Source: Firmicutes bacterium CAG:95 (GTDB lineage Bacteria > Bacillota > Clostridia > Lachnospirales > Lachnospiraceae). Taken from it: DNA of 21,608 bases. Below are positions 1-7,879 of the stretch, piece after piece; position 1 is the stretch's first letter, and each line of letters starts with the position of its first letter. The stretch covers positions 9,644 through 31,251 of the forward strand of contig FR902944.1 of the NCBI GenBank assembly GCA_000438155.1. Direction: 5' to 3'. The translations under genes were made by a program, and so were the position numbers. The notes below the pieces were generated by a model. The model searched no databases, was not told the origin of the DNA, and saw only the letters and a list, made by a program, of their open reading frames with translations.

Positions 1-18
1 CTCAAATATGCTTTCCTG

Positions 19-777
19 TCATTCCTGCGGGATTCCAATTCCCGTATCCTGTACCTGTAAAACCGCACGGCCGTTTTCCCTGTACACACGGACGGTAACA
101 CTTCCGTTTTCTTTGTTATAACGGATGGCATTATCGCATAAATTATAGACCACCTCGTCCACCATCTGTCTGGTTCCCCAGATAAAAGCATCCTCCCCTT
201 CAAAGGTAAGCGTGACATGATGCTTTTCTGCGTTAATCTGCAGCATTTTCACACTGCTTTGTGCAACCACCGAAAGCGGAACCTTCTCCAGAATTTCATC
301 CTGTTCTTCATCCAGCTCCGACAGTCTTATAACATCATTAATCAGGGTAATCAGTCTTCCCGAATTGTTATGAATTTCTCCTGCCATTCTCCGGATCTCA
401 TCATCGGATGAAATCATCCCGTTTTCAATTAATTCCGCATACCCGGATATTGCCGTAAGAGGTGTTTTCAGCTCATGGGACACATTGGCCGTGAATTCCT
501 GCCGCAGCTTTGCATTCAGTTCATTGTCCTCTTCTTTTCCAAGATGAAGCTTCTCTCCGAGCTGATGAGACCAGATTCCCGCAAGCAAAAAGCAGAATGC
601 CATAATTGCTGCAATGCCGATCATCAGTACAAGAATCATCTTTTCCTGTTGCTGCCCGGACAGATATTCCGGATTCATGTAGGAAAAACAAACAGCTACC
701 ACCAGCAATAATGTTCCCAAAATTGCCAGGGCAGCTATTCCCATCAATTCATAATAAAATCTTTTCTGCATTTTCAT
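19..777 (-). CDS. PhoR-like sensor histidine kinase, interrupted by an in-frame TGA
   Basis: Membrane sensor kinase that should phosphorylate the response regulator encoded just upstream. Two membrane segments (about residues 12-33 and 47-68) flank a very short external loop, so sensing is probably within the membrane or through partners. The dimerisation/phosphoacceptor box has His101 (TANVSHELKTPL), the N box is at about 209-221 (NLCDNAIRYN) and the G1 box at 244-250 (DTGIGIP). After PQE comes TGA (19-21), yet the same frame continues QESIFE to the window edge, which matches the usual start of the F box (..QExIFExFYRVD). The stop therefore looks like a nonsense change inside the ATP-binding domain; as read, the F and G2 boxes are lost and catalysis is doubtful. 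The ATG follows the regulator stop by 3 nt, so the two are co-transcribed. A sequencing error is possible. Confidence 0.85.
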   Translation of the reverse strand: MKMQKRFYYELMGIAALAILGTLLLVVAVCFSYMNPEYLSGQQQEKMILVLMIGIAAIMAFCFLLAGIWSHQLGEKLHLGKEEDNELNAKLRQEFTANVSHELKTPLTAISGYAELIENGMISSDDEIRRMAGEIHNNSGRLITLINDVIRLSELDEEQDEILEKVPLSVVAQSSVKMLQINAEKHHVTLTFEGEDAFIWGTRQMVDEVVYNLCDNAIRYNKENGSVTVRVYRENGRAVLQVQDTGIGIPQE

Positions 778-780
778 TTC

Positions 781-1464
781 CTATATTGGTGACGTTTCAA
801 ACAAATATCCTACATTCCGCACGGTTTTAATCCGGTTCGCGCTGCTTCCAAGCTTCTGACGGAGCGTTTTAATGTGCATATCAATCGTCCGCGACTCACC
901 TTCGAAATCCGTTTCCCATACTTTGCTTAGGATTTCCTCCCGTGGAGTCACAATCCCGGCATTATTCATCAGGAGCTTCAGTAATTCATACTCTTTATAG
1001 GTAAGCTCACAGCGTTCTCCCGCAACCGTCACCTTGCGACGCTCTACATCAAGTGAAATCTCTCCAATCGTAATAACACGTTCCTTTAATCCTTTCATAC
1101 TTCTGCGAAGAAGCGCTTTCACCCTGGAAATCAGTTCCATGACACTGAACGGCTTCGTCAGATAATCATCTGCGCCGCTGTCAAGTCCCCGTACTTTGTC
1201 TATTTCCGTTGTCTTCGCAGTCACCATAATAACCGGCAGGCTCATAGTCATCACATTCTGCCGCAGCTGCGTCACAAGCCGAAGGCCATCGGCATCCGGC
1301 AGCATCAGATCCAGTAATAAAAGATCCGGCACCCTTTCCTTCAGCCTCTTCCTGAATTCTGCAGCAGTTTCAAAAGAAACCACTTCATAATCAGCATTCT
1401 TTAATGCAATTTCTTCAATTTCACGAATGTTTCGGTCATCCTCTAATATATAAATCAACGCCAT
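781..1464 (-). CDS. OmpR/PhoB-family response regulator (PhoP-like)
   Basis: Two-component DNA-binding regulator, 227 residues, full length. The receiver domain (about 1-118) has the acidic pair Asp9/Asp10, phosphoacceptor Asp52 (LLLLDLMLP), Thr82 and Lys104 (LTKPF). The winged-helix output domain (about 128-225) ends with the typical TVRNVGYLFE segment. A purine-rich GAGGGGGAT precedes the ATG. It lies 38 nt after the Na/Pi cotransporter gene and 3 nt before the kinase gene, which suggests one operon. The link with a phosphate transporter makes phosphate control the most natural reading, but the target genes cannot be seen from the sequence. PhoP/PhoB-like assignment is at family level; related regulators for other stimuli look alike. 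Confidence 0.93.
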   Translation of the reverse strand: MALIYILEDDRNIREIEEIALKNADYEVVSFETAAEFRKRLKERVPDLLLLDLMLPDADGLRLVTQLRQNVMTMSLPVIMVTAKTTEIDKVRGLDSGADDYLTKPFSVMELISRVKALLRRSMKGLKERVITIGEISLDVERRKVTVAGERCELTYKEYELLKLLMNNAGIVTPREEILSKVWETDFEGESRTIDMHIKTLRQKLGSSANRIKTVRNVGYLFETSPI

Positions 1465-1502
1465 GCCACATCCCCCTCACGCATGTGTTCAGACTGCATC
1501 AC

Positions 1503-3275
1503 TTACGGTAATTGATAATGGGTACGAAGACGCTTATACTCCTCATTAAAATCTTTGTTATCCGAAGCGGAAATATTCTCCTGATACATATGAGTATCAA
1601 AATTATCCTCATTCAACTGCAGGAGACATAACGCGATGTTCGAACAGTGATCGGAAACTCTTTCATAATTAGTTGAAATATCCGAAAGGATAAAGCCCAT
1701 TTCAATTGTACACTTGCCCTTGCGCAGACGCTTGATATGACGCTTCTTGATTTCTGCATTCAGGTGGTCAATAACCTCCTCTAACGGTTCTACCTGAAGA
1801 GCAAGCTTTAAATCCTCCTCCTGGAACACCAGAATGGAGGTATTCACGATATCTTTAATGGCACCGGTAAAAACAGTCAGCTCCTCTTCTGCCTTTTTAG
1901 AGAAAGAAAGGCTCTTGTCGTTCATCTCTCTTGCAGATTCCATAATGTTGATTGCATGATCTGAAATCCGTTCAAAATCTCCGATACAGTGAAGCAGTAC
2001 CGACAGCTCCTGACTGTCCTTCTCCGTCAGATGACGGCTACTTAATTTTACCAGATAGGAACCCAGCTCATCCTCATAATGATCGACCAGCTCTTCCAGC
2101 TCAATGACTCTTGCCGCACTCTTCTTATCAAACTTCCCAATCTGGTCGATGGCAAGAAACAGCGCTTCTTTTGAATAATTCGCCATATCAATGGCTGCAT
2201 TCTTACACTGCTCCAGAGCATATCCCGGTGTGTTCAGGAAACGGGTATCCAGGATCTGGATCTCGGATTTGGCAGGAATCCTGTCCTCTTCTTCGCTTTC
2301 AAGCTTCGGAATGGTCAGATATGCCATCTTCTCAAAAATCGAAGAAACCGGTGTGAAAATAATAGCCGCAGCGATATTAAAGCTGGAATGGATCACTGCA
2401 ATTCCCACTGCGGTTGCCGGCTCACTGGCAAATGCAAAATGGAAAATGGCATTAAAGCAATAAAACAGCAGCATAAAGGTAACGGTCTTAATAATGTTAA
2501 AATAGAAATGCACCAGTGCGGCACGCTTCGCATTCCGGCTTGCACCGATACTGGAAATCAGTGCCGTTGTGGTAGAACCGACATTTGCACCCATGATCAA
2601 CGGAATCGCCGACAGATTAGTAACCGCTCCGGTAGCGGACAGGGCCTGTAAGATACCTACTGCCGCGGAAGAAGACTGGATCAGTATGGTAAATCCACAT
2701 CCAACCAGCATACCAAGCACCGGATTGGCAAACATCAGAAGCACCTTCTGAAATTCCTCTGACTCTGCCAGAGGTTCCACTGCTCCGGACATCATCTCCA
2801 TACCAAACATCAGGATTGCAAAGCCCAGCATAATGGCCGCTCCATCACGCTGCTTTTCTTTCTTGCTAGTCATCAGGATCGCCACGCCCACGATCGCAAG
2901 GATCGGGGAGAAGGAGGATGGCTTCAGCAATTGTAAAAACAGGCTCTGACCGGTAATCTCCGTCATACTTAAAATCCATGCCGTAACTGTTGTACCAACA
3001 TTCGCGCCCATAATAACACCGACCGCACGGGATAAACTCATAATGCCCGAATTCACAAATCCGACCACCATAACCGTTGTAGCCGAAGAAGACTGGATTA
3101 TTGCCGTAACACCGGCACCTAATAAAACGGCCATAAGTTTGTTGGACGTCAGCTTCTCTAAAATCATTTCCAGCTTACCGCCGGAAGCCTTTTTCAGACC
3201 GTCGCCCATCATCTGCATACCGTACAGGAACAGCGCCAGACCACCGATCAGACTCAAAACCATGAAAATATTCAT
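1503..3275 (-). CDS. Na+/phosphate cotransporter (NptA/PNaS family) with C-terminal PhoU-like domain
   Basis: Integral membrane protein of 590 residues predicted to couple sodium and phosphate movement. It contains the family's two inverted repeats, each with a QSSSA signature (residues 61-65 and 200-204), each followed by a GANVGTT/GANVGST loop, in about eight hydrophobic segments up to roughly residue 320. The C-terminal part (about 340-560) is soluble, helical and PhoU-like, with two similar halves (ERISDHAINI and ERVSDHCSNI). The ATG is preceded by GGAG at 5 nt spacing. The gene heads a probable operon with the response regulator and kinase downstream. Bacterial members may export rather than import phosphate; direction is not readable here. 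Confidence 0.93.
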   Translation of the reverse strand: MNIFMVLSLIGGLALFLYGMQMMGDGLKKASGGKLEMILEKLTSNKLMAVLLGAGVTAIIQSSSATTVMVVGFVNSGIMSLSRAVGVIMGANVGTTVTAWILSMTEITGQSLFLQLLKPSSFSPILAIVGVAILMTSKKEKQRDGAAIMLGFAILMFGMEMMSGAVEPLAESEEFQKVLLMFANPVLGMLVGCGFTILIQSSSAAVGILQALSATGAVTNLSAIPLIMGANVGSTTTALISSIGASRNAKRAALVHFYFNIIKTVTFMLLFYCFNAIFHFAFASEPATAVGIAVIHSSFNIAAAIIFTPVSSIFEKMAYLTIPKLESEEEDRIPAKSEIQILDTRFLNTPGYALEQCKNAAIDMANYSKEALFLAIDQIGKFDKKSAARVIELEELVDHYEDELGSYLVKLSSRHLTEKDSQELSVLLHCIGDFERISDHAINIMESAREMNDKSLSFSKKAEEELTVFTGAIKDIVNTSILVFQEEDLKLALQVEPLEEVIDHLNAEIKKRHIKRLRKGKCTIEMGFILSDISTNYERVSDHCSNIALCLLQLNEDNFDTHMYQENISASDNKDFNEEYKRLRTHYQLP

Positions 3276-3483
3276 ACTGTCTCCTACCCTTTTCAGGTTC
3301 TCTTAACTTTTGTCATAAACCACATCTATTTTGCATTATTGAATCATTTTCTTACGGTCTTGGCAGTAAATGCTTCGACCTGTACTGAATAGTTACTTTC
3401 CAGTTTACACTATTTTGTCCGAATTTCCTATAGAAATTACAGATTTTTTGTAATAAATCTGCCACCCCATATGATACGGCAGC
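3276..3483. other. Intergenic region between mfd and the Na/Pi cotransporter gene
   Basis: 208 bp, AT-rich. It must contain the promoter of the cotransporter operon unless mfd reads through. I find no strong promoter; the best minus-strand candidate is TTTACT with a 16-bp spacer to AATGAT, which is weak. A 7-bp stem (CAGATTT/AAATCTG) near the mfd end lacks a following T-run, so it is not a convincing terminator. Confidence 0.4.
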
Positions 3484-6400
3484 TTATGAATGGCATGGCT
3501 GAACGGTCAGGCACTCCTGCATGGTCTGCAGCAGCTCTTCCGTATAGGCCAGAAGCTGCCTTTCATCCTTTTCCACCATGCCGCACTTCTGATAATGAAA
3601 TACAAAACAGCGCATTTTCGGATTGAAGCTTAAATGCTCCACCCTGCCAAGCAGCATAGGAATATTCTGCACCTGAATCTGCGCATCGTCCTTTAAGGTA
3701 AACACGATCTGGCTGTTTTTTCCTTTGACATCGATCATATCCAGCTTATGGGCAGCCACGCGGATCAGAGCAATCCGTAAAAGGTTGTCTGCCTCCGTCG
3801 GAATCACCCCGAAACGATCCAGCAGCTCTTCCTTCATATCATCGCATTCCGCCTGGTTCTCGATACCGGCAATCCGCTTGTAAATATCCAGCTTCTGCAC
3901 CTCATTCACGATATAAGACGGTGGAATAAAGGCATCCACATCGAGGTCTACCGTAGTAAGGAAGTCTTCCTTCGTGGGGATTCCCTTCAGGGTTTTCACC
4001 GCTTCGTTCAGCATCTTACAATAAAGATCGTAGCCGACAGCCTGCATATGTCCATGCTGGCTTGCTCCCAGAAGATTTCCGGCGCCACGGATTTCCAGAT
4101 CCCTCATGGCAATTTTGAAGCCGCTTCCCAGATCCGTAAATTCCTTAATTGCAGCAAGACGCTTCTCTGCCACTTCCTTCAGCATCTTATCCTTCTTATA
4201 CATGAGGAACGCATAAGAAGTACGATTGCTTCTTCCCACTCGTCCCCGGAGCTGGTAAAGCTGGGACAGTCCCATATTATCCGAATCGTGGATAATAATG
4301 GTATTGACATTGGAAATATCCAGTCCGGTTTCAATAATCGTCGTGGATACCAATACGTCAATGTCCTGATTAATAAAGTCAAACATGATCTGTTCAAGCT
4401 GCTTTTCCTGCATCTGTCCATGGGCAAACGCCACATTGGCTTCCGGGACAAGCTGCTGCACCTGGGCGGCCACATCTGCAATTTGATTGACACGGTTATA
4501 AACATAATAGACCTGTCCGCCCCGTGACAGCTCACGCACAATAGCCTCCCTTACCATTTCATCATTGTATTCCATGACATAGGTCTGAATCGGAAGGCGG
4601 TCATTCGGTGCCTCCTCCAGAACGCTCATATCCCGGATACCGATGAGGCTCATATGAAGGGTTCGCGGAATCGGTGTTGCAGTCAGTGTCAGAACATCTA
4701 CGTTTTCCTTCATCTTTTTGATTTTCTCTTTATGTGCAACACCAAACCGCTGTTCCTCATCGATAATCAGAAGCCCCAGATCCTTATATTCCACATCCTT
4801 TGACAGAACCCTGTGTGTACCGATCACAATATCCACCATGCCCTTTTTCAGGTCTGTGATGGTCTTCCTCTGCTCTGCTGCTGTCCGGAAACGGGACAGC
4901 ATGTCGATTCTCACCGGGAAATCCTTCATCCGCTGTACAAAGGTATTGTAATGCTGCTGCGCAAGAATCGTTGTCGGGACAAGATAAACCACCTGTTTTC
5001 CCTCCTGTACTGCCTTAAACGCAGCACGGATGGCAATTTCCGTCTTCCCGTAGCCAACATCCCCGCAGATCAGGCGGTCCATGATCTTCGTACTCTCCAT
5101 GTCCTTCTTCGTCGCATCAATGGCAAGCAGCTGATCCTCCGTCTCTTCAAAGGGAAACATCTCTTCAAATTCCCTCTGCCAGACCGTATCCTTTCCGTAA
5201 GGATAACCGTTTTTCTGCTGACGCGCCGCATAAAGCTCCACCAGATCCTTCGCCACCTCGCCGGTTGCTTCCCGGACCTTTGACTTGGTTCTGCTCCACT
5301 CCTGTGTACCGAGCTTATTGAGCTTTGGCTTTTTTGCATCTGCAGACGCATACTTCTGAATGGCATCGAGGCCCGTTGCCAGCACATAAAGGGTTCCACC
5401 GTCCCGATACTCAATCTTGATGTAATCCTTCGTAACCTTATCGACCTCTACCTTTTCAATTCCCTTATAGATCCCCAGCCCATGATTTTCATGAACCACA
5501 TAATCTCCGATGCTTAATTCATTGAAATCATTGATTTTCCGGCCTTCATAGGTCTTCTTTTTCTTCCGCTTCTTCTTTTCACTTCCAAAAATATCGCTTT
5601 CGGAAATGACCGCAAATTTAAGCAGCGGATATTCAAAGCCCCGGAGCACGCGGCCATAGCAGGTCATGATTTCCCCCGGCTGGAGCTCCCGTTCCGGATC
5701 CCCGGAATAAAATGCAGTAAGCTCAGCGTCCTGAAGATCCCTGGCAAGACGCTCTGCCCTTGTCCTCGAGCCGGATAACAACAGAATCCGGTACTTATTT
5801 TTCTTGTACCGCTTCAGATCCTGCACGAGGGATTCAAAGCTATTATTATAAGAAGAAATACTTTTGACCGTCATGTCACTTTTAAGCGACGGCTTCAGCA
5901 GCTTTCCGGTAAAGCTGTTCTTCATATCAAGTGCAGACAGATACGCAACATGTCCCCTTGAAATCCGTGCTGCGGTTTCTTCCAATGAAAACAGCAGATT
6001 CATCTGGCCCGGCAGAATGTATCCCTTCTCGGCACGATGAATCATGCTCTCACGGAACTCTGTCTCTACCGCCTTTGCATGCTCCTCGATATGAGCCGGT
6101 TCATCCAGGAAGAAAACAGTATCTTTCATATCAAACAGCTCCAGAAAAGAAACGGTTTCTTCATAGAAATAATTCATATAGCCGTCCAGGTTTGCCGCAT
6201 TCCCGAATTCCATCACCTGCTCTTCGAGTTCTTTGACATGCGTGGCAACCCGGTGGGCTTCCTCGGTATGAAATTCATCCCGGAGCTTTTGTTCAAATGC
6301 TGCGGCTTCCTTTTTGATCTTTTCCATCCCGGTCTTTAGCTGGTTTTTCGAAAGCAGCATTTCGGTTGCAGGATATACGGTGATTTCAGACAATTTTTCA

Positions 6401-7038
6401 ATGGATCGCTGGCTCATCACATCAAAGCTCCGGATGGATTCGATCTCATCTCCCCACAATTCAATTCGATAGGGATTTTCTTCTGTCAGGTCGAAGATAT
6501 CCACAATGCCGCCACGCACACTGAACTGCCCGGGTGTTTCCACCTGATAGGTTTTCTCATATCCCATTTCCACAAGACGCAGAGCAATCGCCTTTTCATC
6601 AATAATGCTCTTTCCATCCATATGGAGCAGATACTGTTTCCAGATATCGAGGGAAAGCTGCGGTGCCATCAGGCTGCTGAAGGTGGTAATTACCGTAGCC
6701 GGCTTTCCCTCCAGAATCCGGCGCAGCGTCTTAATGCGCTCCTTCGTAAGCTGATTTCCATGAATATCCGCCTGATAGAAAATAAGGTCCCTCGACGGAT
6801 AAACGACGGCCTCCCGGTCATAAAACCGCTCATCCTCTAAAAGCTCCTTAATCCGCTGGTCGCTATAGGTGACGAAGATCCGGTTCTGAAACCTCCCCTC
6901 CGAGAGTCCGTAAGCCATATGAAGCTTCTGGGATTCGATGCATCCCGTAAGCGCTACACAGCCGTTTTCTTTATCTAATTGTTTCTGAATCTCTTCAAAT
7001 TCGCTGATTTCCCATAGTGGCGCGAGCAATGTGTTCAT
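3484..7038 (-). CDS. mfd: Transcription-repair coupling factor Mfd
   Basis: ATP-dependent DNA translocase that removes RNA polymerase stalled at lesions and recruits UvrA. At 1184 residues it matches the usual length. Order of domains: UvrB-like N-terminal part (about 1-400), a lysine-rich linker at 487-500, the RNA polymerase-interacting CarD-like domain at about 505-570 (GDYVVHENHGLGIYKG), then the RecG-like translocase with Walker A GDVGYGKT (659-666), DEEQ (760-763) and motif VI QLRGRVGRS (929-937), the TRG region with GAGNLLGASQHG, and a C-terminal D7 domain. All key motifs are intact. The ATG immediately follows the pth stop (TAAATG, no spacing), so pth and mfd are translationally coupled, a gene order known in many Firmicutes. 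Confidence 0.98.
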   Translation of the reverse strand: MNTLLAPLWEISEFEEIQKQLDKENGCVALTGCIESQKLHMAYGLSEGRFQNRIFVTYSDQRIKELLEDERFYDREAVVYPSRDLIFYQADIHGNQLTKERIKTLRRILEGKPATVITTFSSLMAPQLSLDIWKQYLLHMDGKSIIDEKAIALRLVEMGYEKTYQVETPGQFSVRGGIVDIFDLTEENPYRIELWGDEIESIRSFDVMSQRSIEKLSEITVYPATEMLLSKNQLKTGMEKIKKEAAAFEQKLRDEFHTEEAHRVATHVKELEEQVMEFGNAANLDGYMNYFYEETVSFLELFDMKDTVFFLDEPAHIEEHAKAVETEFRESMIHRAEKGYILPGQMNLLFSLEETAARISRGHVAYLSALDMKNSFTGKLLKPSLKSDMTVKSISSYNNSFESLVQDLKRYKKNKYRILLLSGSRTRAERLARDLQDAELTAFYSGDPERELQPGEIMTCYGRVLRGFEYPLLKFAVISESDIFGSEKKKRKKKKTYEGRKINDFNELSIGDYVVHENHGLGIYKGIEKVEVDKVTKDYIKIEYRDGGTLYVLATGLDAIQKYASADAKKPKLNKLGTQEWSRTKSKVREATGEVAKDLVELYAARQQKNGYPYGKDTVWQREFEEMFPFEETEDQLLAIDATKKDMESTKIMDRLICGDVGYGKTEIAIRAAFKAVQEGKQVVYLVPTTILAQQHYNTFVQRMKDFPVRIDMLSRFRTAAEQRKTITDLKKGMVDIVIGTHRVLSKDVEYKDLGLLIIDEEQRFGVAHKEKIKKMKENVDVLTLTATPIPRTLHMSLIGIRDMSVLEEAPNDRLPIQTYVMEYNDEMVREAIVRELSRGGQVYYVYNRVNQIADVAAQVQQLVPEANVAFAHGQMQEKQLEQIMFDFINQDIDVLVSTTIIETGLDISNVNTIIIHDSDNMGLSQLYQLRGRVGRSNRTSYAFLMYKKDKMLKEVAEKRLAAIKEFTDLGSGFKIAMRDLEIRGAGNLLGASQHGHMQAVGYDLYCKMLNEAVKTLKGIPTKEDFLTTVDLDVDAFIPPSYIVNEVQKLDIYKRIAGIENQAECDDMKEELLDRFGVIPTEADNLLRIALIRVAAHKLDMIDVKGKNSQIVFTLKDDAQIQVQNIPMLLGRVEHLSFNPKMRCFVFHYQKCGMVEKDERQLLAYTEELLQTMQECLTVQPCHS

Positions 7039-7611
7039 TTACTTCTCCCTGCGATTGTATTCGTTCATCGCCTGATCCATATTTCCTGCAAGAATCAGAT
7101 TTAATGCTTCCATCGCCTTTGTAATCCCTTCCTGCATCAGAGGCTGCTCTTCTTTGGAAAAATGTCCCAGTACATAGTCGGCAAGATCATAGCCCTTCGG
7201 CTTTTCACCGACACCGATCCGGATCCTCTTAAAATTCTCGGTTCCGAGCTGTCCAATAATGTTCTTTAAACCATTATGCCCACCGGCGCTTCCTTTCTTG
7301 CGGATACGGATGCCTCCGGGAGATAAGGTGATATCATCCGATACCACAATCAGCTCACTCTCCGGATCTACCTTATAATAATCTGCAAGCGGACGGATAC
7401 TTTCACCGCTTAAATTCATAAAAGTCAGAGGCTTTACCAGAAGCACCTTCTGACCGCCAATCATTCCTTTCCCGGTCAGTGCCTTCAGCTTCACATCCAT
7501 GACATTAATATCATATTCTTGTGCAAGTGCATCAATGAATGCAAATCCGATGTTATGTCTTGTATTGTTATATTCTTTCCCGGGATTCCCCAGTCCTGCA
7601 ATCATATACAT
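7039..7611 (-). CDS. pth: Peptidyl-tRNA hydrolase
   Basis: Cytosolic enzyme of 190 residues that cleaves the ester bond of peptidyl-tRNAs released from stalled ribosomes, recycling tRNA. Active-site residues are present: Asn9 and His19 (GLGNPGKEYNNTRHN), Asn66 (TFMNLSG), Asp92/Asp93 (VSDD) and His112-Asn113 (GGHNG). The first ATG is chosen because an AAAAGGAG Shine-Dalgarno lies 6 nt upstream; the second ATG (residue 3) would be 12 nt away. It is directly coupled to mfd downstream. The pairing fits a shared role in clearing stalled gene-expression machines, though co-transcription is the only thing visible here. Confidence 0.98.
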   Translation of the reverse strand: MYMIAGLGNPGKEYNNTRHNIGFAFIDALAQEYDINVMDVKLKALTGKGMIGGQKVLLVKPLTFMNLSGESIRPLADYYKVDPESELIVVSDDITLSPGGIRIRKKGSAGGHNGLKNIIGQLGTENFKRIRIGVGEKPKGYDLADYVLGHFSKEEQPLMQEGITKAMEALNLILAGNMDQAMNEYNRREK

Positions 7612-7646
7612 GGTTTTCTCCTTTTCCTTCAGCGCGAATCGGTTTT

Positions 7647-7655
7647 ATCTTAGCA
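7647..7655 (-). promoter_or_regulatory. Candidate extended -10 promoter element for pth-mfd
   Basis: On the minus strand TGC-TAAGAT fits an extended -10 (TGnTATAAT-like), about 36 nt upstream of the pth start. No clear -35 hexamer lies 17 bp further up, which extended -10 promoters can tolerate. Inference from consensus only. Confidence 0.35.
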
Positions 7656-7732
7656 CATTCGTCTGGATTTAGGAAGAGGAGGACTTCAGTTAAAATTCCA
7701 GGCAGAGCATTTCGCTTTATGGAAATTCCAGT

Positions 7733-7760
7733 GGAATTCCCCAAAGCGGAATTCCCCAAA
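7733..7760. repeat. Tandem 13-bp direct repeat GGAATTCCCCAAA
   Basis: Two exact copies (7733-7745 and 7748-7760), 15 bp apart, in the gap between the metal ATPase and pth. Each contains the palindrome GGAATTCC. A third, imperfect relative (GGAAATTCC) lies at 7721-7729 and, with the first copy, can fold into a hairpin closed by CGCTTT/AAAGCG. Confidence 0.7.
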
Positions 7761-7799
7761 TGGAAAAGGATGAACCAAACGGTCCATCCTTTTCCATTT
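7758..7799 (-). terminator. Long hairpin after the metal ATPase gene, probable terminator
   Basis: A perfect 15-bp stem (7758-7772 with 7785-7799), extended across one mismatch by ACC/GGT around an AAAC loop. It sits 80 nt after the ATPase stop and before the pth promoter region. A T-run is missing on the minus strand, so termination may be inefficient or the hairpin may protect the 3' end of the transcript. Confidence 0.55.
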
Positions 7800-7879
7800 C
7801 ATAATTTCATCGTAACTGTTTATTATCTTTATTATCTTCTTTTTATGTCACACCGCTTCGTCACAGACTGCCTGCAGTT

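Noticed and set aside
3404..3453. 11-bp periodic TT-rich hexamers resembling PhoP boxes upstream of the Na/Pi gene
   Set aside because: Only TTTACA fits well; the following hexamers at 11-bp steps match poorly, and the region is AT-rich.
4048..4527. Plus-strand open frame of 159 codons
   Set aside because: Antisense to the mfd helicase motifs, so an artefact of codon use there.
7568..7759. Minus-strand 63-codon frame upstream of pth
   Set aside because: It overlaps the pth start out of frame and covers the repeats and promoter; translation is unlikely.
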